From positions 1 to 62,334 of the forward strand of contig DXXK01000076.1 of assembly GCA_019416425.1 (NCBI GenBank): a stretch of 62,334 nucleotides of DNA. Direction: 5' to 3'. The DNA is from Bacteroidales bacterium. Lineage in GTDB: Bacteria > Bacteroidota > Bacteroidia > Bacteroidales > Muribaculaceae. Every line of letters starts with the position of its first letter. Position 1 is the first letter of the stretch. Positions 24,828 through 34,460 of this stretch are shown piece after piece. Made by a program: the position numbers and the translations under genes. The notes below the pieces were generated by a model that saw nothing but the letters and a program-made list of their open reading frames with translations, made no database searches and had not been told where the DNA came from.

Positions 24828-25541
24828 ATGGTACAGAAAGAGCTTCTCTACGAGGGAAAGGCCAAACAGGTCTACGCCACGGACCATCCCGACCAGGTGA
24901 TAATTCACTACAAGGATGACGCCACGGCCTACAACAACCTGAAACATGGCACCATCAACTCGAAGGGTGTGCTGTGCAACGCCATCGCCACGGTGTTCTT
25001 CAACCGGCTGATGGAGGCAGGCGTGCCCACCCACTACATCGAGACTCTGAACGGTCGCGACCAGCTGTGCCGCAAAGTCAGGATTTTCCCGTTGGAAGTC
25101 ATAGTCCGCAACGTGGTGGCGGGATCCATGTCCAAGCGTCTGGGCATCGAGGAGGGTACCCCTCTGGCCAGTCCCGTCACCGAGATCTGCTACAAGGACG
25201 ACGCCCTGGGCGACCCGCTGATCAACGATGATCATGCGGTGGCACTGGGCGCCGCCACCTACGACGAGCTCAAGGAGATCTACGGCATGACAGCCCGTAT
25301 CAACGAGCTGCTGAAGGACATCTGCAGCCGAATCAACGTCCGGCTGGTGGACTTCAAGATCGAGTTCGGCAAGACCTCGGACGGCCGCATAGTGCTGGCC
25401 GACGAGATCAGCCCGGACACATGCCGCTTCTGGGACATGGACACCAACGAGAAACTTGACAAGGACCGTTTCCGTCGCGACCTTGGGAACGTGATCGGCG
25501 CTTACCGCGAGATCGACGCCCGTCTGAAATCCATGAAATAA
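24828..25541 (+). CDS. purC: SAICAR synthetase
   Basis: PurC joins CAIR and aspartate with ATP to give SAICAR. The 237-residue product has the N-terminal LYEGKAKQVYATD, VRNVVAGSMSKRLG, and the C-terminal VLADEISPDTCRFWD motifs, and equals the usual bacterial length (237 in E. coli). It is the third gene of the operon; purM follows after 18 bases. Soluble cytoplasmic enzyme; nothing unusual in the sequence. Confidence 0.96.
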   Translation: MVQKELLYEGKAKQVYATDHPDQVIIHYKDDATAYNNLKHGTINSKGVLCNAIATVFFNRLMEAGVPTHYIETLNGRDQLCRKVRIFPLEVIVRNVVAGSMSKRLGIEEGTPLASPVTEICYKDDALGDPLINDDHAVALGAATYDELKEIYGMTARINELLKDICSRINVRLVDFKIEFGKTSDGRIVLADEISPDTCRFWDMDTNEKLDKDRFRRDLGNVIGAYREIDARLKSMK

Positions 25542-25559
25542 CAAAACACAATAGCATAT

Positions 25560-26582
25560 ATGGCAGAACATTATGAAGCGTCCGGCGTGAATCTTGAGGC
25601 CGGATATGAGGTAGTAAGCCGCATCAAGAAGCATGTCGCCAGCACCAGCCGGTTCGGTTGCATGGGGGGCATCGGCTCGTTCGGCGGCATGTTCGACCTC
25701 GGGGCACTGAACATGAAGCATCCCATTCTGGTCAGCGGCACGGACGGTGTCGGCACCAAGCTGAAGATCGCCTTTGCCATGGGCCGTTACGACACGGTCG
25801 GCATCGACGCGGTGGCCATGTGCGTCAACGACGTGCTGGCGCAGGGCGCCGAGCCGCTGGTATTCCTGGACTACGTGGCCGTGGGCAAGAACGAGCCTGC
25901 GGTGGTTGAGTCCATCGTTGCAGGTGTGGCCGAGGGATGCCGTCAGGCCGGCTGCGCGCTGGTGGGCGGCGAGACCGCCGAGATGCCCGGCATGTACGAC
26001 CCCGCCGAGTTCGACATTGCAGGCTTCACCGTCGGTGCGGTGGAGAAGGACCAGCTGATCGACGGCTCGCTTGTGGCCGAGGGTGACGCACTGATCGGTA
26101 TTCCCTCCACAGGTGTGCACTCCAACGGTTTCTCGCTGGTACGCAAGATTGTCAGGGACGCCGGCCTGGACCTGCAGAAGGTCTATCCCGAACTGGGCGA
26201 CCGTAAATTGGGTGACGTCCTGCTGACTCCCACCATGATCTACTGCAAGCAGGTTCTGGCCCTGATGAAGAAGGTCAGCGTCCACGGCGTGGCCCACATC
26301 ACGGGCGGCGGATTCGACGAGAACATTCCCCGTATCCTGCCCGACGGACTGGGCGCGGCCATCAACGAAGGCTCATGGGAAATCCTGCCGGTCTTCCATT
26401 TCCTGGAGAAGTACGGCCAGATTCCTCACCGCGAGATGTTCAACATCTTCAACATGGGTATCGGCATGGTTCTGGCGGTTAATCCGGCCGACGTTCCCGC
26501 GGCGCTGGAGTCCTTGCAGGCTTCGGGTCTGAAGCCGTCGGTGATCGGCGATGTCGTCAAGGGCAGCGGTGTCACCTTATGA
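25560..26582 (+). CDS. purM: AIR synthetase
   Basis: PurM closes the imidazole ring, turning FGAM into AIR with ATP. The 340-residue product shows GTDGVGTKLKIA, GGETAEMPGMY, GIPSTGVHSNGFSL and the C-terminal HITGGGFDENIPR, in the order of the AIRS fold. The length matches the family (about 345). Followed by a 99-base gap before purH, the widest inside the operon; I saw no terminator or consensus promoter in it. Confidence 0.95.
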   Translation: MAEHYEASGVNLEAGYEVVSRIKKHVASTSRFGCMGGIGSFGGMFDLGALNMKHPILVSGTDGVGTKLKIAFAMGRYDTVGIDAVAMCVNDVLAQGAEPLVFLDYVAVGKNEPAVVESIVAGVAEGCRQAGCALVGGETAEMPGMYDPAEFDIAGFTVGAVEKDQLIDGSLVAEGDALIGIPSTGVHSNGFSLVRKIVRDAGLDLQKVYPELGDRKLGDVLLTPTMIYCKQVLALMKKVSVHGVAHITGGGFDENIPRILPDGLGAAINEGSWEILPVFHFLEKYGQIPHREMFNIFNMGIGMVLAVNPADVPAALESLQASGLKPSVIGDVVKGSGVTL

Positions 26583-26681
26583 TAATTAGGAGTTAAAAAT
26601 CAGGTATTAGAAATTATCTGGAGCCGGCCGAACCATATTGCAACTGATCCGGCGGCTCCGGCAAACAACTATAACAGCAAG

Positions 26682-28211
26682 ATGCGCGCATTATTCAGCG
26701 TTAGTGACAAGACAGGCCTGGTGGATTTCGCCAAGGGCCTGGTGGAGCAGGGCTGGGAGATCATCGCCACCGGAGGCACCCAGAAACTGCTGGAAGAAAG
26801 TGGAGTACACACCACCGGCATCAGCGAGGTGACCGGTTTCCCCGAGATCTGCGGCGGACGTGTCAAGACACTCCATCCCCGTGTTCACGGCGGCCTGTTA
26901 GGTCGTCGCGATAACCCCGGCGACATGGCGCAGCTCAAGGAGAACGGCATCGAGACCATCGACATGGTCTGTGTGAACCTCTATCCCTTCGAGGCTACGG
27001 TAGCCAAACCCGACTGCACTCTTGAGGACGCCGTCGAGCACATCGATATAGGCGGTCCCTCCATGCTGCGCAGCGCCGCCAAGAATTTCGCCGCAGTCTC
27101 GGTGGTATGCGACCCCAATGACTACGATGAGGTGCTGAAGCAGATCCGCCAGAACGGCGACACCGACTATGAGACGCGTATCCGTCTGTCGGCCAAGGCA
27201 TATACCCATACCGCGCAGTACGACGCCCACATCGCCACCTACATGCGCGAGAAGGCCGGTCTGAACGAGAAGCTCTTCCTGGACTTCGATCTGGTACAGA
27301 CCCTGCGTTACGGCGAGAATCCCCATCAGCAGGCCAAGTTCTACAAGGAGGCTGACCCCGGCACATTTTCCGTTGCCAACGCACGTCAGCTGCAGGGCAA
27401 GGAGTTGAGCTACAACAATATCCAGGACGCCAACGCCGCTCTGGAGATTACCTCCGAGTTCAGCGAGCCCTTCTGCGTGGGCCTGAAGCACATGAATCCC
27501 TGCGGCGCCGCGGTCGGCAAGGATGCTTTCGAGGCCTGGACACGCGCGTACGAGGCCGACAAGGTCAGCATCTACGGCGGTATCGTCGCCTTCAACCGCG
27601 AGGTGACCGAGGAGATAGCCCTGGCCCTGAAACCAATATTCCTTGAGATCGTGATGGCTCCGTCGTTCAGCGCCGAGGCGCTGGAGGTACTGGCCAAGAA
27701 GAAGAATCTCCGCGTACTGGTGATCGACATGTCCGCTCCGCGCTGCAAGCGTCCCAAGTACACTGGAGTTACAGGCGGCCTGCTGGTTCAGGACGCCGAC
27801 ACCGAGTGCATGACTATAACCCCCGAGCTGTGTGTCACCGAGCGCAAGCCCACCGCACAGGAACTGGAGGACATGAATTTCGGCTGGAAGATCGTGAAGC
27901 ATGTCAAGTCCAACGCCATCGTGGTCGTGAAGAACGGCCAGACACTTGGCGTGGGCGCCGGCCAGATGAACCGCGTCGGTTCCGCCACCATCGCTCTGGA
28001 GGAGGCTCGTGCCACAGGCGCCACCGAGGGCCTGGTACTGGCTTCCGACGGCTTCCTGCCGTTTGACGACACCGTCGAGCAGGCCGCACAGTACGGCGTG
28101 ACCGCCATCGTGCAGCCCGGTGGCTCCATCCGCGACAACGACAGTATCGTCAAGGCCAACGAGAAGGGCATCACGATGCTGTTCACAGGCATGCGTCACT
28201 TCAAACATTGA
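26682..28211 (+). CDS. purH: Bifunctional AICAR formyltransferase/IMP cyclohydrolase
   Basis: PurH does the last two steps to IMP: formylation of AICAR from 10-formyl-THF and ring closure. The 509-residue chain has an N-terminal MGS-like cyclohydrolase domain (about 1-150: ALFSVSDKTGLVDFAKGL, GGRVKTLHPRVHGG) and the C-terminal transformylase domain with KHMNPCGAAVG and DGFLPFDDTVE. purD follows after 7 bases. The folate cofactor can be supplied by folD two genes downstream. Confidence 0.96.
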   Translation: MRALFSVSDKTGLVDFAKGLVEQGWEIIATGGTQKLLEESGVHTTGISEVTGFPEICGGRVKTLHPRVHGGLLGRRDNPGDMAQLKENGIETIDMVCVNLYPFEATVAKPDCTLEDAVEHIDIGGPSMLRSAAKNFAAVSVVCDPNDYDEVLKQIRQNGDTDYETRIRLSAKAYTHTAQYDAHIATYMREKAGLNEKLFLDFDLVQTLRYGENPHQQAKFYKEADPGTFSVANARQLQGKELSYNNIQDANAALEITSEFSEPFCVGLKHMNPCGAAVGKDAFEAWTRAYEADKVSIYGGIVAFNREVTEEIALALKPIFLEIVMAPSFSAEALEVLAKKKNLRVLVIDMSAPRCKRPKYTGVTGGLLVQDADTECMTITPELCVTERKPTAQELEDMNFGWKIVKHVKSNAIVVVKNGQTLGVGAGQMNRVGSATIALEEARATGATEGLVLASDGFLPFDDTVEQAAQYGVTAIVQPGGSIRDNDSIVKANEKGITMLFTGMRHFKH

Positions 28212-28218
28212 TACGACA

Positions 28219-29478
28219 ATGAGCTACAATGTATTGGTAATAGGCAGCGGCGGCCGCGAGCACGCCATCGTCGACGCGCTGAAGCGCTCGGAGTCGGTGG
28301 GCCGCATCTACTGCGCCCCCGGCAATGCCGGAATCGACACCCAGGCCACTCCGGTCGAGATTCCCGTGACGGACATCGACAACCTGGCCCGCTTCGCCAC
28401 CGACGCCTGCGTCAACCTGACCATCGTCGGTCCTGAAGTGCCGCTGGCAGCCGGTATAGTCGATGAGTTCCGCAGCCGTGGCCTCCGCATCTTCGGCTCC
28501 ACCAAGGCCGCGGCTCAGATCGAGTCGTCCAAGGCCTTCGCCAAGGACCTGATGCAGCGTCACGGCATACCCACCGCCGCGTCGCGCACGTTCGACGATT
28601 TCGACGAGGCGCTGGCATACGTCATGGCCGGTCCGGAACGTTCCGTCATCAAGTATGACGGGCTGGCCGCCGGCAAGGGTGTGGTAGTGGCACAGAGCCA
28701 CGAGGAGGCAGAGGCCGCCTTGCGCAACATGCTGCTGGACGACGAGTTCGGCAAGGGACGCGTGGTGGTGGAGGAATTTCTGGATGGGCCGGAATTCTCT
28801 TTCATGTGTCTGGTGAACGGCTCTAAGGTCTATCCTCTGGCCATAGCCCGCGACCACAAACGCGCCTTCGACAACGACCGCGGTCCCAACACGGGAGGCA
28901 TGGGCGCCTACTCGCCCGTTCCCTTCGTGACCGAGGAAATCCGTCAGACCGCGCTCGACACCATCCTGAAACCTGTTGCCCAGGCCATGGTCGACGAGGG
29001 ATATCCCTTCACCGGAGTGCTCTACGGCGGCCTGATCCTGAACAACGGCGTGCCTAAGGTCATAGAGTTCAACGCCCGTTTCGGAGATCCCGAGACCGAG
29101 GTGGTTCTGCCGCGTATGAAGTCCGACTTCTACAAGGTGGTGGATTCAGTCCTGGACGGCAGGGACGTGGAGATCGAATGGGATCCCGAGACGCGCCTGG
29201 GCATAGTCCTGGCCGCCGAGGGGTATCCCGGCTCATACCAGAAGGGCATCGAGATCAACGGTCTGGACGATATCCAGGGCAAGGTGTTCCACATGGGCAC
29301 CAAGTCAGTTGACGGAAAGCTTGTTTCCAACGGAGGCCGCGTGCTGATGGTCACCGAGTCCGGAAAGGAGCTGTCCGAGGCCCGCACCCGTGCCCTGAAG
29401 GACACCGCCCATGTGGCGCAGCTATCTCCCGGTTTGTTCCATCGCAGCGACATCGGCGCAGCCGAAACCGCCAAATAA
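28219..29478 (+). CDS. purD: GAR synthetase
   Basis: PurD ligates phosphoribosylamine and glycine. The 419-residue ATP-grasp protein begins VLVIGSGGREHAI, with VIKYDGLAAGKGVVVA, DHKRAFDNDRGPNTGGMG and ARFGDPETEVVLPRM further on. The frame is open back to 28120 across the end of purH; the ATG at 28219, 7 bases after the purH stop, gives the family's N-terminus and is chosen. Its product is the substrate of PurT. folD begins 13 bases after the stop. Confidence 0.95.
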   Translation: MSYNVLVIGSGGREHAIVDALKRSESVGRIYCAPGNAGIDTQATPVEIPVTDIDNLARFATDACVNLTIVGPEVPLAAGIVDEFRSRGLRIFGSTKAAAQIESSKAFAKDLMQRHGIPTAASRTFDDFDEALAYVMAGPERSVIKYDGLAAGKGVVVAQSHEEAEAALRNMLLDDEFGKGRVVVEEFLDGPEFSFMCLVNGSKVYPLAIARDHKRAFDNDRGPNTGGMGAYSPVPFVTEEIRQTALDTILKPVAQAMVDEGYPFTGVLYGGLILNNGVPKVIEFNARFGDPETEVVLPRMKSDFYKVVDSVLDGRDVEIEWDPETRLGIVLAAEGYPGSYQKGIEINGLDDIQGKVFHMGTKSVDGKLVSNGGRVLMVTESGKELSEARTRALKDTAHVAQLSPGLFHRSDIGAAETAK

Positions 29479-29491
29479 CAGTATAATCCTT

Positions 29492-30343
29492 ATGAATATA
29501 GACGGAAAAGCATTGGCCAAGGCCACCAAGGAGGCTGTCGCCGAGCGTGTCAAGGAATGCGTGGCCAGGTATGGCCGCGCACCGCATCTCGCCGTGATCC
29601 TGGTAGGCGAGGACCCCGCCTCGCAGTCCTACGTCAAGTCCAAGGGCAAGGATGCCGAGCAGGTGGGCTTCAAGTCAACCACCATACGTATGCCCGAGGC
29701 CACGACCGAGCAGGAGCTTCTGAACGAGATACAGCGGCTGAACGAAGATCCTGAAGTGGACGGCATACTGGTACAGCTCCCCGTGCCCAAACATATCAAC
29801 GAGGACCGTGTCATCGAGGCAATCAGCTCGGAGAAGGATGTGGATGGATTCCATCCTCACAACGTCGCCGCGCTGTGGCAGAAGCGTCCATGCATCGCGC
29901 CCTGCACCCCCAAGGGCATCATGAAGATGCTGGACGAGCATGATGTCGAGATCGAGGGCAAGAACGCCGTGGTCATCGGCCGCAGCAATATCGTGGGCCT
30001 TCCAATGGCCAAGATGCTGCTGGACCGCAACGCCACGGTAACCATGGCCCACAGCCGCACCAGGAATCTCCCGGAGATCGCCAGCCGCGCCGATATCCTG
30101 GTAGTGGCCGTGGGGCGTCCCCGCTTCGCAGGCGCCGAGTTCGTGAAACCGGGCGCCACCGTGATTGATGTTGGAATCAACCGCGACCCTGAGACCGGCA
30201 AGCTGGTGGGCGACGTGGATTACGACGCCGTCAAGGATGCCGCGCTCCTGATCACTCCCGTTCCCGGAGGCGTAGGCCCTATGACGCGCGCATGCCTCAT
30301 GGAGAACACCCTGGAATGTTATCTGAACCGTGTAAGTAAATAA
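29492..30343 (+). CDS. folD: Methylene-THF dehydrogenase/cyclohydrolase
   Basis: FolD interconverts 5,10-methylene-, methenyl- and 10-formyl-THF with NADP. The 283-residue product has the YVKSKGKDAEQVG active-site helix (Tyr and Lys), VDGILVQLPVPKHI, the Rossmann motif VVIGRSNIVGLPMA and the closing PVPGGVGPMT. Placing it between purD and purB links C1 supply to the PurH step, while PurT bypasses folate at GAR. Start at 29492 rather than in the overlap with purD. Confidence 0.95.
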   Translation: MNIDGKALAKATKEAVAERVKECVARYGRAPHLAVILVGEDPASQSYVKSKGKDAEQVGFKSTTIRMPEATTEQELLNEIQRLNEDPEVDGILVQLPVPKHINEDRVIEAISSEKDVDGFHPHNVAALWQKRPCIAPCTPKGIMKMLDEHDVEIEGKNAVVIGRSNIVGLPMAKMLLDRNATVTMAHSRTRNLPEIASRADILVVAVGRPRFAGAEFVKPGATVIDVGINRDPETGKLVGDVDYDAVKDAALLITPVPGGVGPMTRACLMENTLECYLNRVSK

Positions 30344-30354
30344 ATTACTGAATC

Positions 30355-31650
30355 ATGATTGAACGTTATTCCCGGCCCGCGATGAGGGCCGTATGGACTG
30401 AACAGAATAAATTCGACGCCTATCTGAAGGTCGAGCTACTCTCGGCCGAAGCATGGCGCGAGCTGGGTGTGGTGCCCCCCGAGGACATTGAGAAGCTCTA
30501 CGCCAACGCCACATTCTCGATCCCGCGCATCAAGGAGATCGAGGAGCAGACACGCCACGACATCGTGGCATTCACCCGCGCCGTCAGCGAGAGCCTGGGC
30601 GAGGAGCGCAAGTGGGTGCACTATGGCCTGACCAGCACCGATGTCGTCGACACCGCCAACGGCTACCTGATCAAGCAGGCCAACGACATCCTGCGTGAGG
30701 ACCTGAGGAATTTCCTGGAGATGCTCCGCGGCCAGGCCATGAAGTACAAGGACATTCCCTGCATGGGCCGCACCCACGGCATCCACGCCGACGTCACAAG
30801 CTTCGGCCTGAAGTGGACGCTGTGGTACTCGGAGATGAAGCGCGACATCGAGCGTTTCGAGCAGGCCGCCCGTGGCGTCGAGGTGGGCAAGATCAGCGGA
30901 GCCGTCGGCAACTACGCCAACATCCCGCCGTTCGTCCAGCAGTATGTCTGCGAGCACCTCGGCATCGAGTCGGCCGCGGTCTCCACACAGGTCATCCAGC
31001 GTGACCGTCACGCCTGGTACCTGGCCGCCATCGCCCTGATCGGCGCCAGCATCGAGCAGATGGCCATGGAGGTCCGCAACCTGCAGCGCACCGAGGTCCA
31101 TGAGGTCGAGGAGGCTTTCGGCAAGGGTCAGAAGGGCTCGTCGGCAATGCCCCACAAGCGCAATCCCATCGGCTCGGAGAACATGTGCGGCTGTGCGCGT
31201 GTGTTGCGCGGATACATGGAGACCGCCTACCAGAACGTGGCCCTGTGGCACGAGCGTGACATCAGCCATTCCGCCACCGAGCGTATCATCCTGCCCGACG
31301 CAACCGAGCTCCTGGACTATATGCTGAACCGCATGATGAACATCCTGGGCAACCTGACCGTATTCCCCGAGCGCATGAAGAGCAACATCTACATGACCAA
31401 CGGCGTCATCTTCGCCCAGCGTGTCATGAATGCCCTGATCAACAAGGGTTTCTCGCGCGAGAAGGCTTACGACACCGTACAGCCGCTGGCCATGCGCGCC
31501 ATGGCCGAGGGCCGTCCGTACGCCGACCTCCTTGCCGCAGACCCGACCGTGTCGGCCAACCTCACCAAGGAGGAACTCGACAGCTGCTTCACTCTGGATT
31601 ATTATTTCAAGAACGTAGGTTACATCTACGACCAAGTATTCAATAAGTAA
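30355..31650 (+). CDS. purB: Adenylosuccinate lyase
   Basis: PurB removes fumarate from SAICAR and from adenylosuccinate, so it acts in both the common path and the AMP branch. The 431-residue chain carries the superfamily signature SSAMPHKRNPIGSEN, with HYGLTSTDVVDTA and MGRTHGIHADVTSFG upstream. This length fits the shorter Bacillus/Thermotoga-type enzyme rather than the 456-residue E. coli type. Eleven bases after folD and 4 bases before purA, so it is tightly packed in the operon. Confidence 0.95.
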   Translation: MIERYSRPAMRAVWTEQNKFDAYLKVELLSAEAWRELGVVPPEDIEKLYANATFSIPRIKEIEEQTRHDIVAFTRAVSESLGEERKWVHYGLTSTDVVDTANGYLIKQANDILREDLRNFLEMLRGQAMKYKDIPCMGRTHGIHADVTSFGLKWTLWYSEMKRDIERFEQAARGVEVGKISGAVGNYANIPPFVQQYVCEHLGIESAAVSTQVIQRDRHAWYLAAIALIGASIEQMAMEVRNLQRTEVHEVEEAFGKGQKGSSAMPHKRNPIGSENMCGCARVLRGYMETAYQNVALWHERDISHSATERIILPDATELLDYMLNRMMNILGNLTVFPERMKSNIYMTNGVIFAQRVMNALINKGFSREKAYDTVQPLAMRAMAEGRPYADLLAADPTVSANLTKEELDSCFTLDYYFKNVGYIYDQVFNK

Positions 31651-31654
31651 CACG

Positions 31655-32959
31655 ATGGCAAAGACACTCGTGGTCCTCGGCTCCCAGTGGGGTGACGAGG
31701 GCAAAGGTAAGATCACAGACTATTTCGCCAGCCAGGCCGACATGGTGGTACGCTACCAGGGCGGCAACAACGCCGGTCACTCCGTGATGTTCGACGGCCG
31801 CAAGCATTCGCTCCGCTCCATTCCCTCGGGCATCTTCAATCCCGAGACCGTCAATGTGATGGGCAACGGAATGGTGGTGAATCCCGTCTCGGTTGTGGCC
31901 GAGCTCAAGAAACTGAATGACGAAGGCGTTACGGACTACAAACTGTACATCTCCGACCGCGCCGCCATGGTCATGCCCTGGCACTCCGTCCTGGACGGCG
32001 CCTACGAGGGCAACCGCGGCAAGAACCTGATCGGCACTACCAAGAACGGCATCGGTCCCGCCTATGCCGACAAGTACTCCCGTATCGGCCTCCGTATCGG
32101 CGACCTGCAGGAGCCTGAATATTTCCGCAAGCGCCTCGAGGCCGCTCTGGAGGTCAAGAATCCCGAGCTGAAGGCCCTGGGACTGCCGGAATTCGACGTG
32201 GACCAGGTCTATGACCAGTACATGGAGATCGCCAGGCAGATCGGCCCGATGATCACCGATACGTCGGCCTTGATCAACCGCCATCTGAAGGGAGAGGGCC
32301 ATATCCTGTTCGAGGGTGCGCAGGGCATGATGCTGTGCATCGACCACGGTACATATCCCTACGTTACTTCCTCAACTCCATCGTCTGCTTCCGTGCCCGT
32401 AGGCGCAGGTGTCGCTCCGCAGCACATCGGCACAGTGGCCGGTGTACTGAAGGCTTACTGTACCCGCGTGGGCGAGGGACCGTTCCCCACCGAGCTGCAT
32501 GATGAGATCGGTGACGGAATCCGCGAGCGCGGCCATGAATACGGCACTGTCACTGGCCGTCCCCGCCGTGTGGGCTGGCTGGATGCCCAGGTGGCCCGCT
32601 ACACCGCGCAGCTGGCCGGTATCACCAACTGGGCCGTGACGCTGCTCGACGTACTGAGCGGCATCGAGACGCTCAAGATCTGCAAGGGTTACGAGCTGGA
32701 CGGCAAGATGATCGAGAATCCACCGGCCACGATCGCCGCGCTGGAGCGCGTCAAGCCTGTATTCGTGGAGCTGCCCGGCTGGAACGAGGACATCACAGGC
32801 GTGACATGCTACGAGGATCTGCCCGCCAATGCCAAGAAGTACCTGGAGACCATAGGTGAGCTTACCGGTGTTCCAGTGGGTCTCGTCTCGGTCGGCCCCG
32901 ACCGGACACAGACTTTCGTTACATCTCCCGAGTTGAAGGAATTCCTGAAAAATAACTAA
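31655..32959 (+). CDS. purA: Adenylosuccinate synthetase
   Basis: PurA couples IMP and aspartate with GTP, the first committed AMP step. The 434-residue chain has the GTP-binding loop GSQWGDEGKGKITD, NNAGHSVMFDG, TTKNGIGPAYADK and FEGAQGMMLCIDHG. C-terminal guanine contacts (SVGPDRTQTF) are present. It follows purB by 4 bases and precedes guaB by 10, placing both branches from IMP in one transcript. Confidence 0.96.
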   Translation: MAKTLVVLGSQWGDEGKGKITDYFASQADMVVRYQGGNNAGHSVMFDGRKHSLRSIPSGIFNPETVNVMGNGMVVNPVSVVAELKKLNDEGVTDYKLYISDRAAMVMPWHSVLDGAYEGNRGKNLIGTTKNGIGPAYADKYSRIGLRIGDLQEPEYFRKRLEAALEVKNPELKALGLPEFDVDQVYDQYMEIARQIGPMITDTSALINRHLKGEGHILFEGAQGMMLCIDHGTYPYVTSSTPSSASVPVGAGVAPQHIGTVAGVLKAYCTRVGEGPFPTELHDEIGDGIRERGHEYGTVTGRPRRVGWLDAQVARYTAQLAGITNWAVTLLDVLSGIETLKICKGYELDGKMIENPPATIAALERVKPVFVELPGWNEDITGVTCYEDLPANAKKYLETIGELTGVPVGLVSVGPDRTQTFVTSPELKEFLKNN

Positions 32960-32969
32960 AACCCCCGAT

Positions 32970-34445
32970 ATGTCATTCTTAACAGAAAAAATCACCCAGG
33001 AAGGCTTCACATTCGATGATGTGCTGCTGGTTCCCGCCTATTCAGAGGTGACTCCGAACATGGTGAGTCTCACCACCCGCTTCTCGCGCAACATCGAGCT
33101 GAAGATTCCCATGGTGTCCGCAGCCATGGACACCGTCACGGAGGCTCCGATGGCCATAGCCATAGCCCGCGAGGGAGGCATAGGCGTAATCCATAAGAAT
33201 ATGCCGATCGCCGCACAGGCCGCACAGGTCCGCAAGGTGAAGCGTGCCGATTCCGGCATGATCTACGACCCCATCACCATAACCAAGGACGCAACCGTGG
33301 GCGATGCCCTGAAACTGATGCGCGAGAACCGCATCGGCGGTATTCCTGTGGTTGACGAGGAGAATCATCTAATAGGTATCATCACCAACCGTGACCTCCG
33401 TTTCCAGGCCGACATGAACCTGCCTGTGGCCGAGGTGATGACTTCCGAGAACCTGATCACCACTACCGAGACCAATCTGGAGGAGGCTTCCAAGATCCTG
33501 CTGCACAACAAGATCGAGAAGCTCCCCGTGGTTGATGCTGATAACCATCTGATCGGTCTGATCACATACCGCGACATCACCAAGATCGCCGAGTTCCCCA
33601 ACGCATGCAAGGACTCCAAGGGCCGTCTGCGTGTGGCCGCAGGCGTCGGTGTAACCGGCGACGTTCTGAAGCGTGTCGAGGCCTTGGTTGAGAACGGTGT
33701 GGATGCTATCGTTATCGATACCGCCCACGGCCATTCGGCCAACGTGATCAAGACCCTCAAGGCAGTCAAGGAGAAATTCCCGCAGATTGACGTTGTGGTC
33801 GGAAATATCGCTACCGCCGAGGCCGCCGAGTATCTTGTCAAGGCCGGTGCCGACGGCATCAAGGTGGGTATCGGTCCGGGTTCCATCTGTACTACCCGAA
33901 TCGTGGCCGGTGTGGGCGTGCCCCAGCTCACCGCCATCTTCGACGCCGCCCAGGCCGCTCATCGTCATGGCGTGCCTGTGATCGCCGACGGCGGTCTCCG
34001 CTACTCCGGCGATATCGTCAAGGCGCTTGCCGCCGGCGGCGACTGCGTAATGATGGGCTCGATGTTCGCGGGCGTTGAGGAAAGCCCCGGCGAGACGATC
34101 ATCTACAATGGCCGTAAGTTTAAGTCGTACCGTGGCATGGGTTCCGTCGAGGCCATGCAGGCCGGCTCCAAGGACCGCTATTTCCAGGGCGACACCTGCG
34201 ATGCCAGCAAGCTGGTGCCGGAGGGTATCGTGGCCCGGGTCCCTTACAAGGGCAATCTGGGCGAGACCGTCTTCCAGATGATCGGCGGTCTGCGTTCCGG
34301 TATGGGTTATGTCGGAGCCAAGGACATCGACGCGCTGCATAACGCCAAGTTCGTGCGCATCACCAGCGCCGCCGTGGCCGAGAACCATCCCCATGACGTT
34401 ACAATCACCAAGGAGGCGCCCAACTACTCCCGCGGCGTAGGTTAA
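32970..34445 (+). CDS. guaB: IMP dehydrogenase
   Basis: GuaB oxidises IMP to XMP with NAD, the rate-limiting step to GMP. The 491-residue chain has an N-terminal barrel part (FDDVLLVPAYSEV), a tandem CBS insert (about residues 95-205, with GGIPVVDEENHLIGIITNRD), and the catalytic loop GPGSICTTR with Cys307. The flap RVPYKGNLGETV follows. CBS modules bind adenine or guanine nucleotides in relatives, so allosteric control is expected (family knowledge). guaA begins 15 bases later. Confidence 0.96.
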   Translation: MSFLTEKITQEGFTFDDVLLVPAYSEVTPNMVSLTTRFSRNIELKIPMVSAAMDTVTEAPMAIAIAREGGIGVIHKNMPIAAQAAQVRKVKRADSGMIYDPITITKDATVGDALKLMRENRIGGIPVVDEENHLIGIITNRDLRFQADMNLPVAEVMTSENLITTTETNLEEASKILLHNKIEKLPVVDADNHLIGLITYRDITKIAEFPNACKDSKGRLRVAAGVGVTGDVLKRVEALVENGVDAIVIDTAHGHSANVIKTLKAVKEKFPQIDVVVGNIATAEAAEYLVKAGADGIKVGIGPGSICTTRIVAGVGVPQLTAIFDAAQAAHRHGVPVIADGGLRYSGDIVKALAAGGDCVMMGSMFAGVEESPGETIIYNGRKFKSYRGMGSVEAMQAGSKDRYFQGDTCDASKLVPEGIVARVPYKGNLGETVFQMIGGLRSGMGYVGAKDIDALHNAKFVRITSAAVAENHPHDVTITKEAPNYSRGVG

Positions 34446-34460
34446 TAAACATCGATTTCA

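Noticed and set aside
24792..28208. Long minus-strand frames over purC, purM and purH
   Set aside because: Same codon-bias artefact; the plus-strand genes are certain.
30436..31716. 426-residue minus-strand frame over purB
   Set aside because: Shadow frame without domain signal.
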